Shown: positions 38,925-47,051 of the stretch, in pieces | Layout of the letters: every line of letters begins with the position of its first letter | How positions within the stretch are numbered: position 1 is the first letter of the stretch | NCBI GenBank assembly: GCA_016125355.1 | Contig: WGLX01000012.1 | Location: 1-64,000, forward strand | Length of the DNA: 64,000 bases | Reading direction: 5' to 3' | From: Actinomycetales bacterium | GTDB taxonomy: Bacteria > Actinomycetota > Actinomycetes > S36-B12 | Program-made: the position numbers and the translations under genes | Notes under the pieces: model-generated | Databases searched by the model: none | The model's input: the letters and a program-made list of their open reading frames with translations, nothing else | Told to the model about the DNA's origin: nothing

Positions 38925-40517
38925 CTACAGAGGGATGTTCCCGTGCTTCTTCGGCGGACGGCTCGCGCGCTTGTTGCGCAGGGCCCTCAGCCCTCGGGTG
39001 ACCATCATCCGCGTCTCGTGGGGGAAGATCACGCGGTCGACGTACCCGCGCTCGGCCGCGATGTAGGGGTTAGCCAGCGTGTCCTGGTACTGGTCGATGA
39101 GGCGCTTGCGCTCCGCATCGGGATCCTCCGCCGCCGCGATCTCCTTGCGGTACAGGATGTTCGCGGCCCCCTGGGCGCCCATGACCGCGATCTCCGCGGT
39201 GGGCCACGCGAGGTTGAGGTCGGCGCCGAGGTGCTTGGAGCCCATGACGTCGTACGCGCCGCCGTAGGCCTTGCGGGTGATGACCGTCACGAGGGGAACC
39301 GTGGCCTCGGCGTACGCATAGATGAGCTTGGCGCCGCGCCGGATGATGCCGTCCCACTCCTGGTCAGTGCCGGGTAGGAAGCCCGGGACGTCGACGAGGG
39401 TGAGGACCGGGATGTTGAAGGCGTCGCAGGTGCGAACGAACCGTGCGGCCTTCTCCGAGGCCTCGATGTCGAGGGTGCCGGCGAACTGCATCGGCTGGTT
39501 GGCGACGATGCCGACCGCGTGGCCCTCGATGCGCCCGAACCCGCACAGGATGTTCGGGGCGAACAGGGGCTGGGTCTCGAGGAAGTCGCCGTCGTCGAGC
39601 AGGTGCTCGATGACCCGGTGCATGTCGTACGGCTGGTTCGGCGAGTCCGGGATGAGTGTGTCGAGCTCGTAGTCCTCGTCGGTGAACGACAGGTCGGCGA
39701 GGTACGGGTAGGTCGGCGCGTCCTCGAGGTTGTTGCTCGGCAGGTACGACAGCAGCGCCTTGACGTACTCGAGGGCGTCGTCCTCGTCGCTCGCCATGTA
39801 GTGGGCGACACCGGACTTGCTGTTGTGGGTGCGGGCGCCGCCGAGCTCCTCGAACTCGACGTCCTCGCCGGTGACGGTCTTGATGACATCCGGCCCGGTG
39901 ATGAACATGTGAGAGGTCTTGTCGACCATGATCGTGAAGTCGGTGATGGCGGGGGAGTAGACCGCACCGCCGGCGCACGGGCCCATGATGAGGGAGATCT
40001 GCGGGACGACGCCGGACGCCTGGACGTTGCGGCGGAAGATCTCGCCGTACAGGCCGAGGGCGACCACGCCCTCCTGGATGCGGGCGCCGCCGGAGTCGTT
40101 GATGCCGATGACCGGGCAGCCGATCTTCATGGCCAGGTCCATGACCTTGACGATCTTCTCGCCGAAGACCTCCCCGAGGGAGCCGCCGAAGACTGTGAAG
40201 TCCTGGGCGAACACGCAGACCGGTCGGCCGTCGATGGTCCCGTAGCCGGTGACGACGCCGTCGCCGTACGGACGGGTCTTCTCGAGGCCGAAAGCGTAAG
40301 AGCGGTGGCGGGCGAGGCCGTCGAGCTGCTGGAACGAGTCCTCGTCGAGCAGTTCGAGGATGCGCTCCATCGCGGTCTTCTTGCCGCGGGCGTGCTGCTT
40401 CTCGACGGCGCCGGCGCGGCGGCCCTGCGCCTCCTCGCGCCGGCTGGCCAGGATGTGAGCCTTGCCTGCCGTGGTGTGGGGATCCGGGACGTTCTCGTCG
40501 ACGGGTGCCGCGCTCAT
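38925..40517 (-). CDS. accD5: acyl-CoA carboxylase beta subunit (carboxyltransferase)
   Basis: Transfers carboxyl from biotin to propionyl-/acetyl-CoA. 530 residues with two crotonase-like halves: N-terminal carboxyltransferase ([47 protein letters not shown]) and C-terminal ([34 protein letters not shown]). The overall match is to the propionyl-CoA carboxylase (PccB/AccD5) branch. ATG with AGGAGGAG 2-9 nt upstream. First gene of an accD-accE-maf unit, and divergent from birA with an overlapping -10 region. Confidence 0.94.
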   Translation of the reverse strand: MSAAPVDENVPDPHTTAGKAHILASRREEAQGRRAGAVEKQHARGKKTAMERILELLDEDSFQQLDGLARHRSYAFGLEKTRPYGDGVVTGYGTIDGRPVCVFAQDFTVFGGSLGEVFGEKIVKVMDLAMKIGCPVIGINDSGGARIQEGVVALGLYGEIFRRNVQASGVVPQISLIMGPCAGGAVYSPAITDFTIMVDKTSHMFITGPDVIKTVTGEDVEFEELGGARTHNSKSGVAHYMASDEDDALEYVKALLSYLPSNNLEDAPTYPYLADLSFTDEDYELDTLIPDSPNQPYDMHRVIEHLLDDGDFLETQPLFAPNILCGFGRIEGHAVGIVANQPMQFAGTLDIEASEKAARFVRTCDAFNIPVLTLVDVPGFLPGTDQEWDGIIRRGAKLIYAYAEATVPLVTVITRKAYGGAYDVMGSKHLGADLNLAWPTAEIAVMGAQGAANILYRKEIAAAEDPDAERKRLIDQYQDTLANPYIAAERGYVDRVIFPHETRMMVTRGLRALRNKRASRPPKKHGNIPL

Positions 40518-40541
40518 CGCTCCTCCTAGGCCTCGGCTGCG

Positions 40542-40548
40542 TACCTTA
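40542..40548. promoter_or_regulatory. overlapping bidirectional -10 element between accD (-) and birA (+)
   Basis: The 7-mer TACCTTA reads as -10 TACCTT on the plus strand (40542-40547) and TAAGGT on the minus strand (40548-40543). Each would give a leader of 19-26 nt with a strong ribosome-binding site. The two promoters cannot be occupied at once. Confidence 0.55.
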
Positions 40549-40579
40549 GTCGTATGCGGATCCCCCGGAGGAGGGTGTG

Positions 40580-41398
40580 ATGGACAGCACGCAGTCGCGG
40601 GCGCCCCTGTCGGCCGAGGCGCTCGCCCGGCTGTGGGCGCAGGCGGGTCTGTCGTGGCCAGAGCCGGTGCTGAAGCCGACCACCGCCTCGACGAACGACG
40701 ATGTCGAGGGCTTGGCGCGATCCGGAGCTCCCGAGGGCACGTCGGTCGTCGCGGAGGAGCAGACGCAGGGGCGAGGGCGGCTGGACCGTACATGGGTGAG
40801 CCCGGCCGGGGGAGGGCTGTGGGTGTCCGTGCTCGTCCGTCCGGGCGAGCAGCCCGTCGATCGCTGGGGGCTGCTGTCGCTGGCGGCCGGGCTGGCGGCA
40901 GTCGACGCCCTCGGATCGGCCTCCGGCGTGCGCGCTGAGCTCAAGTGGCCGAACGACATCGTCGTGGTGGCGGCGGCCTGCGGCGGCGACGGCGGCCTGA
41001 AGAAGCTGGGCGGCGTGCTGAGCCACGCCGTGGACGGTGACGCCATCGTCGTCGGCATCGGCATCAATGTCGCGCTGTTCTCGACCGACCTGCCGTTCAA
41101 GAACGCCTCTTCCGTGCTCCTCGAGGGCGGATCGATGGACCGCGCCGCGCTTCTCGTCGATCTGCTCGCGGCCCTGTCCGTCCGAGTCGGGCAGTGGCGC
41201 ACCGGCGATCCCGCGCTGCTGGCGGACTACCGACGGCAGTGCGCGACGATCGGCCGATTCGTCAACGTCGACATGCCGGACGGGTCCACGGTGAGCGGAC
41301 TGGTGGCCGGCGTGGATGACGACGGGCACCTGCTCGTCAGTGATGGGGAGATCTCCACGAGGGTTACCGCCGGCGACGTGGTTCATGCCACGATCTGA
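40580..41398 (+). CDS. birA: biotin--[acetyl-CoA-carboxylase] ligase
   Basis: Attaches biotin to the carrier lysine of acyl-CoA carboxylase. A 272-residue class I enzyme: no N-terminal helix-turn-helix, so it is not a repressor. Motifs are [30 protein letters not shown] (biotinyl-AMP loop), [10 protein letters not shown] and LKWPNDIVV, then a C-terminal SH3-like domain. A Gly/Ala-rich insertion (~residues 134-147) lies between LKWPNDI and the KLGGVL strand. ATG at 40580 with GGAGGAGG 6 nt upstream; GTG one codon earlier is possible. Confidence 0.93.
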   Translation: MDSTQSRAPLSAEALARLWAQAGLSWPEPVLKPTTASTNDDVEGLARSGAPEGTSVVAEEQTQGRGRLDRTWVSPAGGGLWVSVLVRPGEQPVDRWGLLSLAAGLAAVDALGSASGVRAELKWPNDIVVVAAACGGDGGLKKLGGVLSHAVDGDAIVVGIGINVALFSTDLPFKNASSVLLEGGSMDRAALLVDLLAALSVRVGQWRTGDPALLADYRRQCATIGRFVNVDMPDGSTVSGLVAGVDDDGHLLVSDGEISTRVTAGDVVHATI

Positions 41399-41401
41399 CC
41401 C

Positions 41402-41914
41402 ATGGCCTACCCGCAGAAGCTCCTCGCGCCCGACGAGACCGTCCAGTTCGAGACCAGGCCCCACTGGCGTGCGCTGTTCCTCCCGGGGTTCGTCCTGCTG
41501 CTCACCGTCTTCGGGATGGTGTTCCTGTACTTCTCGGTGGACTCCTGGTGGGGCGGTCCAACCGTCTGGCGTTGGATCGTGGTCGGCGTCGGGCTTCTCA
41601 TCCTGGCGCTGTGGGCGATCGTCCCGTTCCTGCGCTGGCTGACGACCGAGTACACGTTCACGGATCGGCGCATCATCGTGCGCTCCGGGGTCATCACCCG
41701 CCACGGCAAGGACATGCCGCTCGCGAAGATCAACAACGTCTCGTTCTTCGTGCCGGCGATGGGCCGGGTGCTGAACTACGGCGAGCTCGTCATCCAGTCG
41801 GCGGGGGAGAACGAGGGACTGACGATCGAGGACGTGCCCGACGTCGAGGAGATCCAGCGGCACATCTACGAGCTGATCGAGTCCGACGAGAAGCGCCGCC
41901 GCGGCCAGGAGTAA
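41402..41914 (+). CDS. membrane protein with bacterial PH domain (YdbT-like)
   Basis: 170 residues. Residues ~1-25 are cytoplasmic, then two helices (~26-46 and ~56-80), then a bPH2 domain (~83-160: TTEYTFTDRRIIVRSGVITRHGKDMPLAKINNVSF). Function unknown. The start is 3 nt after birA, so it is co-transcribed. Its TAA stop is followed directly by CCCC and the repeat unit at 41925. From memory this matches the Rv3278c position in M. tuberculosis. Confidence 0.88.
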   Translation: MAYPQKLLAPDETVQFETRPHWRALFLPGFVLLLTVFGMVFLYFSVDSWWGGPTVWRWIVVGVGLLILALWAIVPFLRWLTTEYTFTDRRIIVRSGVITRHGKDMPLAKINNVSFFVPAMGRVLNYGELVIQSAGENEGLTIEDVPDVEEIQRHIYELIESDEKRRRGQE

Positions 41915-41924
41915 CCCCACGCCA

Positions 41925-41976
41925 CCCACGAGTTGAACCGCTTCCCGGCTCAAATCTGCAGATTTGAGCCGGTTTC
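41925..41976 (+). repeat. gene-end palindromic unit, copy 1
   Basis: A 52-nt unit starting 10 nt after the PH-gene stop: a stem-free lead (CCCACGAGTTGAACCGCTTC) and then a perfect 28-bp palindrome at 41945-41972 centred on CTGCAG, core CTCAAATCTGCAGATTTGAG. It equals the reverse complement of copy 2 at 51 of 52 positions and copy 3 at 51 of 52. Confidence 0.92.
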
Positions 41977-42015
41977 AGCGTCCAACTGAGAAAATGAGCC
42001 GCCTGGGTTCGGTGT

Positions 42016-42369
42016 CTAGGACGGTGTCCGCGTGCCCTGATGGAAGCGAAGCAGCCACCGTCCATCCTCGCGGACCCAGATGGACGAGCGTGTCGACCCG
42101 TGCTCGCCCCGGATGCGGTACGTCAGCAGGACGACCCCGTCGGCAAGGTCCGTCGAGCGGAAGTCACCGGCGTCGCCAGCGACGCCGGGTGCCTGCGTCA
42201 CGGTGTCGATGGTCTCGTCACGCGTCCAGACCCGTCCCGATGCGCCATGCTCGCGGAAGTCACCGTGCAACAGCGACTCGAGTCGCCTCCGGTCCGACCG
42301 GCAGGCCGTGGTCAGGAGCTCGATCTCCGCGGAGAGGATCTCTTCGTGATGCGCACTCCGATCCGCCAT
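42016..42369 (-). CDS. SnoaL/DUF4440-like (NTF2-fold) protein
   Basis: 117 residues. ILSAEIELLTTACRSDRRRL, then LLHGDFREHGASGRVWTRDE and an aromatic C-terminus (RSSIWVREDGRWLLRFHQ), fit the NTF2-like DUF4440 group. Function unknown. The ATG at 42369 has GGGAG ~12 nt upstream; the frame is open further but leads into the repeat. The gene lies entirely between two inverted copies of the palindromic unit, in the gap between the PH-domain gene and gtrA, and from memory is absent from that gap in relatives. Confidence 0.7.
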   Translation of the reverse strand: MADRSAHHEEILSAEIELLTTACRSDRRRLESLLHGDFREHGASGRVWTRDETIDTVTQAPGVAGDAGDFRSTDLADGVVLLTYRIRGEHGSTRSSIWVREDGRWLLRFHQGTRTPS

Positions 42370-42446
42370 GACCTGAACTCTCCCAGACCGCCGTCTGCCG
42401 GGCCGTGGCCGCGCCCCCAGGCGGTGCACATCGCCGGAATCAGCGA

Positions 42447-42498
42447 GAAACCGGCTCAAGTCTGCAGATTTGAGCCGGGAAGCGGTTCAACTCGTGGG
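42447..42498 (-). repeat. gene-end palindromic unit, copy 2 (inverted)
   Basis: Reverse-complement copy of the unit at 41925-41976, 51 of 52 identical; the single change breaks one base pair of the palindrome (42451-42478). On the minus strand it begins within 2 nt of the gtrA stop codon and points away from gtrA, just as copy 1 points away from the PH gene. Confidence 0.92.
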
Positions 42499-42499
42499 G

Positions 42500-43027
42500 C
42501 TAGATGAGGGAGGAGGCGTCACGCTCGGCGAGCTCCTCCTCGGCGTCGGCGCCCTCGGGGATCGCCGGGAACACCCACTTGCGGTAGGACCAGAAGCGGA
42601 ACAGCGTGCCCAGCGCCAGCCCGACCACATTCGCGCTGATGTTGTCGGCGAGCGGCGTCTCGAGCTTGAGCACATAGTGGCTGAACCACAGGCAGCCGAC
42701 GGAGATCAGCATCGCCACGCCGTTCAGCAGGAAGAACAGCAGGTACTCGCGGCCCATGTTGGTGCGCCCGCGGTGGCGGAAGGTCCAGAACCGGTTGCCG
42801 AAGTAGGCGAACGTGGTCGCGACGGCCACGCTGACGATCTTCGCGGTGAGCGGCTTGCCCTCCAGGGGCCCGAAGTACAGCAGCAGATTGAACAGCCCGA
42901 CATCGATGACGAACGCGAGTGCCCCGACGATGCCGAACTTGGCGACCTCGCGGAGCAGCATCCGCACGGGGGCGTACAGACGCTGGATCAGCGGCTCGGC
43001 CCCGGCGGCCGCCTCAGCGTCGGTCAT
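42500..43027 (-). CDS. GtrA-like membrane protein
   Basis: 175 residues with four helices in the GtrA/DPMS pattern (FGIVGALAFVIDVGLFNLLLYF, VSVAVATTFAYFGNRFWTFR, YLLFFLLNGVAMLISVGCLW, ANVVGLALGTLFRFWSYRKWVF). GtrA proteins are thought to flip or present polyprenyl-linked sugars for surface glycans. Leaderless ATG: TAGAAT lies 6 nt upstream. It is divergent from purK, and from memory corresponds to Rv3277. Confidence 0.9.
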   Translation of the reverse strand: MTDAEAAAGAEPLIQRLYAPVRMLLREVAKFGIVGALAFVIDVGLFNLLLYFGPLEGKPLTAKIVSVAVATTFAYFGNRFWTFRHRGRTNMGREYLLFFLLNGVAMLISVGCLWFSHYVLKLETPLADNISANVVGLALGTLFRFWSYRKWVFPAIPEGADAEEELAERDASSLI

Positions 43028-43033
43028 ACCCGG

Positions 43034-43072
43034 ATTCTAAGGGGCCGTCCGGCTGGCCGGACCCAGTAGGTT
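43034..43072. promoter_or_regulatory. divergent leaderless promoters of gtrA (-) and purK (+)
   Basis: TAGAAT on the minus strand (43039-43034) is 6 nt before the gtrA ATG. TAGGTT on the plus strand (43067-43072) is 6 nt before the purK ATG. Confidence 0.6.
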
Positions 43073-43078
43073 TCCCCC

Positions 43079-44233
43079 ATGAGCAGGGACGGAGCGCCCC
43101 GGGTGGGCATCGTGGGCGGTGGGCAGCTGGCCCGCATGTCCGCCGCCCCGGCCGCCGCGCTCGGCATCGGCCTGCGCGTCCTGGCCACCTCGCCGGACGA
43201 GTCAGCCGCCCAGGTGATCAACGACGTCGCGCTCGGTCGCCACGATGACCTCGATGCCCTGCTGGCCTTCGCGGACGGCTGCGACGTCGTCACCTTCGAC
43301 CACGAGCACGTGCCGCCGGCCCACCTCGAGCAGCTCGAGGCGCGGGGCATCGCGGTCCGGCCGGGCCCGGCCGCGCTGTTCCATGCCCAGGACAAGGTCC
43401 ACATGCGCCAGTCGCTGACCGACATCGGCGTGCCGTGCCCGCGATGGCGGGTCGTCGAGGCGCTCGATCACATCCAGGAGTTCGCCGAGGACGTGGGCTG
43501 GCCGGTCGTGCTGAAGACGTCACGGGGCGGCTACGACGGCAAGGGCGTCTGGGTCGTGGCGTCCCCGGATGCGGCTGCCGACGTGCTCGCGGTGCCCCTG
43601 CCGCCAGGGGCCCAATGGCTCGCGGAGGAGCGCATCGACTTCGTGCAGGAGCTCTCCGCACAGGTGGCTCGCTCGCCGCACGGCCAGGCGGTCGCGTACC
43701 CCGTGGTACGAACCGTGCAGAAGGACGGCATCTGTGCCGAGGTGATCGCGCCGGCACCCGGCCTGCCGGAGAACCGTGCCGTGCAAGCACAGGAGATCGC
43801 CCTGCGAGTGGCGGGCGACCTCAATGTCACGGGGATGCTGGCCGTCGAGATGTTCGACGACGGCTACCAGCTGTACGTCAACGAGCTGGCCATGCGGCCG
43901 CACAACTCGGGGCACTGGAGCATCGAGGGTGCGCGGACGAGCCAGTTCGAGAACCATCTGCGTGCCGTGCTCGACCTCCCCCTCGGCGACCCGCACCTCG
44001 TCGCTCCCTACGCGGTGATGGTCAACATCCTCGGCGGCGACGTCGGCAACCTGTACTCCGCATACCGCCACGTCCTCGCCCGGGACCCCGGGCTCAAGGT
44101 CCATCTGTACGGCAAGCAGGTCCGTCCTGGCCGAAAGGTGGGCCACGTCACGGTGGTGGGCCACGATCTGGATGCCCTCGTGGCACGGGCACGCCACGCC
44201 GCCGACTACTTCGCAGGAGTCATCGATGAGTGA
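43079..44233 (+). CDS. purK: 5-(carboxyamino)imidazole ribonucleotide synthase
   Basis: ATP-dependent conversion of AIR to N5-CAIR in purine synthesis. A 384-residue ATP-grasp enzyme. N-terminal [14 protein letters not shown]-grasp [41 protein letters not shown] with the catalytic residues, and a C-terminal [18 protein letters not shown] segment typical of PurK. Leaderless ATG. It overlaps purE by 8 nt. Confidence 0.95.
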   Translation: MSRDGAPRVGIVGGGQLARMSAAPAAALGIGLRVLATSPDESAAQVINDVALGRHDDLDALLAFADGCDVVTFDHEHVPPAHLEQLEARGIAVRPGPAALFHAQDKVHMRQSLTDIGVPCPRWRVVEALDHIQEFAEDVGWPVVLKTSRGGYDGKGVWVVASPDAAADVLAVPLPPGAQWLAEERIDFVQELSAQVARSPHGQAVAYPVVRTVQKDGICAEVIAPAPGLPENRAVQAQEIALRVAGDLNVTGMLAVEMFDDGYQLYVNELAMRPHNSGHWSIEGARTSQFENHLRAVLDLPLGDPHLVAPYAVMVNILGGDVGNLYSAYRHVLARDPGLKVHLYGKQVRPGRKVGHVTVVGHDLDALVARARHAADYFAGVIDE

Positions 44234-44717
44234 GACACCGCTGGTCGCCATCTGCATGGGCAGCGATTCCGACTGGCCGGTCATGCAGGCTGCTGCAGGC
44301 GTTCTCGAGGACTTCGGCGTCAGCCACGAGGCGATGGTCCTCTCCGCGCACCGAATGCCGCACGAGATGGTCGCGTTCGGGGCCGCCGCCGCGGACAACG
44401 GGTACCGCGTGATCATCGCGGGGGCCGGTGGCGCCGCCCACCTGCCGGGCATGCTCGCCTCGCTCACGCCGCTGCCGGTGATCGGCGTGCCCGTCCCGCT
44501 GTCGACTCTCGACGGCATGGACTCGCTGCTGTCGATCGTCCAGATGCCCGCCGGGGTCCCGGTGGCCACGGTCGCCATCGGCAACGCCCGCAACGCCGGC
44601 CTGCTGGCCGTCCGCATCCTGGCGGTGAGCGACCCGGATCTCATGACGGCCATGCGCTCTTACCAGCAGGACCTCAACGCCCAGGCCAGGGCCAAGAACG
44701 CCAATTTGACCCGGTAG
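44226..44717 (+). CDS. purE: 5-(carboxyamino)imidazole ribonucleotide mutase
   Basis: Converts N5-CAIR to CAIR, the step after PurK. 163 residues. [44 protein letters not shown] and [15 protein letters not shown] are the PurE signatures. The ATG at 44226 lies inside the end of purK in another frame, giving an 8-nt overlap and likely coupling. Confidence 0.95.
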   Translation: MSETPLVAICMGSDSDWPVMQAAAGVLEDFGVSHEAMVLSAHRMPHEMVAFGAAAADNGYRVIIAGAGGAAHLPGMLASLTPLPVIGVPVPLSTLDGMDSLLSIVQMPAGVPVATVAIGNARNAGLLAVRILAVSDPDLMTAMRSYQQDLNAQARAKNANLTR

Positions 44718-44734
44718 GCCGCGGCCTCGCCGGC

Positions 44735-45139
44735 CTACCGCCGGGCGAGCTCGATCTTCGGGCAGCGGTCGGTGACGACGAGCAGTCCCGCGTCGCGGGC
44801 ACGGTCCTCCGCGGCCGCGTCGTGCACGCCGAGCTGGAACCACACGGCTGCGGCCCCGGCGTCGATGGCGTCGTCGACGAACTCACCGGCGCGGCGCGAG
44901 TTGACGAACAGGTCCACCACGTCGGGCGGCCCGACTGCGTCGGCGGCCTCCGCGATGCTTCGGTAGCCGATCTTGCCGTGAACGGTCTGCGCGCGGGGGT
45001 ACACGGGAACGATGCGCCGTCCCGCATCCTTGAGGATCTTCGCGACCCAGTAGGCATCCCGCTGCGGATTGTCGCCGAGCCCCACGACGAACCAGGTGGG
45101 CATCGCCAGAACGCTTGCGACGACGTCAGGGCTGTTCAT
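44735..45139 (-). CDS. CoA-binding domain protein (YccU-like)
   Basis: A 134-residue single CoA-binding Rossmann domain, related to the N-terminal part of succinyl-CoA synthetase alpha. TWFVVGLGDNPQRDAYWVA (nucleotide loop), IVPVYPRAQTVHGKIGYRS, VDLFVNSRRAGEFVDDAI, WFQLGVHDAAAEDRA and the terminal CPKIELARR are diagnostic. Function unknown. The ATG at 45139 is chosen because upstream residues are low-complexity. It is convergent with purE and divergent from the OsmC gene. Confidence 0.85.
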   Translation of the reverse strand: MNSPDVVASVLAMPTWFVVGLGDNPQRDAYWVAKILKDAGRRIVPVYPRAQTVHGKIGYRSIAEAADAVGPPDVVDLFVNSRRAGEFVDDAIDAGAAAVWFQLGVHDAAAEDRARDAGLLVVTDRCPKIELARR

Positions 45140-45195
45140 CGGGCCTCCCGCACGGCAGCATTCTTCCCGTCGTCGACGCGGGGCCGGAGGTGGGC

Positions 45196-45705
45196 ATGGA
45201 CGCTGCAGAGCTCCGGGCACGGCAGCGCCCGGTGAAGGATCGATACCGGGAGGCGCCGGAGAGTGCCCGGGTGCCGGCGCGGGCGGTGGCAGTCGTCGAC
45301 CAGGGTGCGGTGGCCTGTCGCGTCGAGTCGGAGGCCGAGACCGTGGTCGCCGGCCTCCATGCCGCAGCAGGAGGTGACGGGGACGCGGCCTGCTCGGCCG
45401 ACCTGCTCCTGGGGTCCCTCGCGGCCTGCGCGGGCGTGACCTTGGCCGCAGTCGCGACCGCGATGGCGGTCGATCTCCGACAGGCGCGCGTCGTCGCGGA
45501 GGGGCACTGGGACGCGCGGGGGACGCTCGGTGTCGACAAGGACGCCCCCGTCGGCATGACAGACATCACGCTCACGGTGGAGGTCGAGACCGACGCCCCG
45601 GACGAGACGGTGTCGAGGCTGGTCGCCCTGACGGAGCGCTACTGCGTCATTGCCCAGACGCTCGCGCACCCTCCCGAGGTGGCCTTCACGTCCCGGCGCG
45701 CGTGA
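45196..45705 (+). CDS. OsmC-family protein
   Basis: 169 residues with the OsmC/Ohr fold. The two redox Cys are in LLGSLAACAGVTLAAVA (~residue 77) and ERYCVIAQTL (~residue 146), the usual spacing for peroxide-reducing OsmC proteins. The ATG at 45196 has GGAGG 5-10 nt upstream. It is convergent with ugd, separated by 3 nt. Role: organic hydroperoxide detoxification is likely but not proven. Confidence 0.87.
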   Translation: MDAAELRARQRPVKDRYREAPESARVPARAVAVVDQGAVACRVESEAETVVAGLHAAAGGDGDAACSADLLLGSLAACAGVTLAAVATAMAVDLRQARVVAEGHWDARGTLGVDKDAPVGMTDITLTVEVETDAPDETVSRLVALTERYCVIAQTLAHPPEVAFTSRRA

Positions 45706-45708
45706 CGG

Positions 45709-47025
45709 TCAGGCCGTCGGCCGGCCCAGCGCGCGGTACGACCATCCGGCCTTCCGCCAGCGGTCGGGGTCGAGCGCATTGCGGGCGTCGATGACGTGCT
45801 TGTCGGCCATGCCGTCGAGTGTCGCCGGGTCGAGCTCGCGGTACTCGCGCCACTCCGTTCCGAGGACGACCAGCTCGGCCCCCGCCAGCGCCTTCATGAG
45901 ATCCGGCTCGTAGGTCATGTGCGGGTACACGCGTTCCGCGTTGGCCAGGCCCTTCGGGTCATGGACGACGACGGTGGCGCCCGCGTTGCTCATCGCCACG
46001 GCGACGTCCAGTGAGGGCGAGTCGCGCACGTCGTCGCTTTCGGGCTTGAAGGTCGCGCCGAGGACCGTGATGCGTCGGTCCAGGAACTCGCCGCCGAGGA
46101 CCTCGCGAGCGAGGTCGACGGTGTGGGCGCGCCGGCGGAGGTTGATCTGATCGACCTCGCGGAGGAAGGCCACGGCCTCGTCGGCGCCGAGCTCTCCGGC
46201 GCGGGCCATGAAGGCTCGGATGTCCTTGGGAAGACAGCCGCCGCCGAAGCCCAGGCCCGCGGCGAGGAACCGGTTCCCGATGCGGGGGTCGTAGCCGATC
46301 GCCTGCGCGAGCTGCGTGACGTCCGCCCCCGCGGCCTCGCACACCTCGGCCATGGCGTTGATGAAAGAGATCTTGGTGGCCAGGAACGAGTTCGCCGCCA
46401 CCTTGACGAGCTCGGCCGTCGGGAAATCCGTCACGATGAAGGGCACGCCCTCGGCGATGACCGGCGCGTAGACCTCCCGCAGCAGGTCCTCCGAGCGCTG
46501 CGAGCGCACGCCGACGACAAGGCGATCGGGATGCAGGGTGTCCTGGACCGCGAAGCCCTCGCGCAGGAACTCGGGGTTCCAGGCGATCTCGACCCCGTCG
46601 GCGGCGGTCTTGGCGAGGATGCCCTCCAGCGCTGCCGCGGTGCCCACCGGCACCGTGGACTTGCCGACCACGAGGGCGCCCTCGCGCAGGTGCGGCGCCA
46701 GGGCGTCGACCGAACCGAACACCTGGGACATGTCGGCCTTCTGCGCACCGGCGGTCTGCGGCGTGCCGACGCAGACGAAGTGGACGTCGGCGAACCTGCC
46801 GACCTCCTCCCAGGAGGTCGTGAAGGACAATCGCCCGGCCTCGATATTGCGGGCCAGCACCTCGTCGAGTCCGGGCTCGTAGAACGGCACCCGGCCGGCC
46901 GCGAGCGTCTCGATCTTGGCCGGATCGACGTCGAGGCCGATAACCTCGAAACCGAGCTCGGCCATGCACGCGGCGTGGGTCGCACCGAGGTATCCGGTAC
47001 CGATGACAGACAGGCGCAGAGGCAT
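45709..47025 (-). CDS. ugd: UDP-glucose 6-dehydrogenase
   Basis: Makes UDP-glucuronate for surface polysaccharides. 438 residues. NAD fold LSVIGTGYLGATHAACMAELG, GTPQTAGAQKADMS, STVPVGTA, EFLREGFAVQD, KVAANSFLATKISFINAMAE and the catalytic Cys in GFGGGCLPKDIRAF. The ATG at 47025 is preceded at 6 nt by TAGCCT, so it is leaderless; a GTG two codons earlier is less likely. It probably supplies the glycan cluster at 49-61 kb. Confidence 0.93.
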   Translation of the reverse strand: MPLRLSVIGTGYLGATHAACMAELGFEVIGLDVDPAKIETLAAGRVPFYEPGLDEVLARNIEAGRLSFTTSWEEVGRFADVHFVCVGTPQTAGAQKADMSQVFGSVDALAPHLREGALVVGKSTVPVGTAAALEGILAKTAADGVEIAWNPEFLREGFAVQDTLHPDRLVVGVRSQRSEDLLREVYAPVIAEGVPFIVTDFPTAELVKVAANSFLATKISFINAMAEVCEAAGADVTQLAQAIGYDPRIGNRFLAAGLGFGGGCLPKDIRAFMARAGELGADEAVAFLREVDQINLRRRAHTVDLAREVLGGEFLDRRITVLGATFKPESDDVRDSPSLDVAVAMSNAGATVVVHDPKGLANAERVYPHMTYEPDLMKALAGAELVVLGTEWREYRELDPATLDGMADKHVIDARNALDPDRWRKAGWSYRALGRPTA

Positions 47026-47031
47026 TCGCAC

Positions 47032-47044
47032 AGGCTAGTAGTCT
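47032..47044. promoter_or_regulatory. abutting divergent leaderless -10 elements of ugd (-) and fadE25-like (+)
   Basis: TAGCCT on the minus strand (47037-47032) is 6 nt before the ugd ATG. TAGTCT on the plus strand (47039-47044) is 7 nt before the acyl-CoA dehydrogenase GTG. One base separates the hexamers and only 26 nt separate the start codons, so each -35 zone lies inside the other gene's coding sequence. Confidence 0.6.
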
Positions 47045-47051
47045 GTGCGCC

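Noticed and set aside
41925-42498. A complete transposon or insertion sequence
   Set aside because: The long terminal inverted repeats fit, but there is no transposase and no target-site duplication that I can find; the enclosed gene is SnoaL-like. Kept as a repeat with two possible readings.
44172-44225. Upstream in-frame start for purE inside purK
   Set aside because: Homology begins at [16 protein letters not shown]; the ATG at 44226 gives the usual PurE length.
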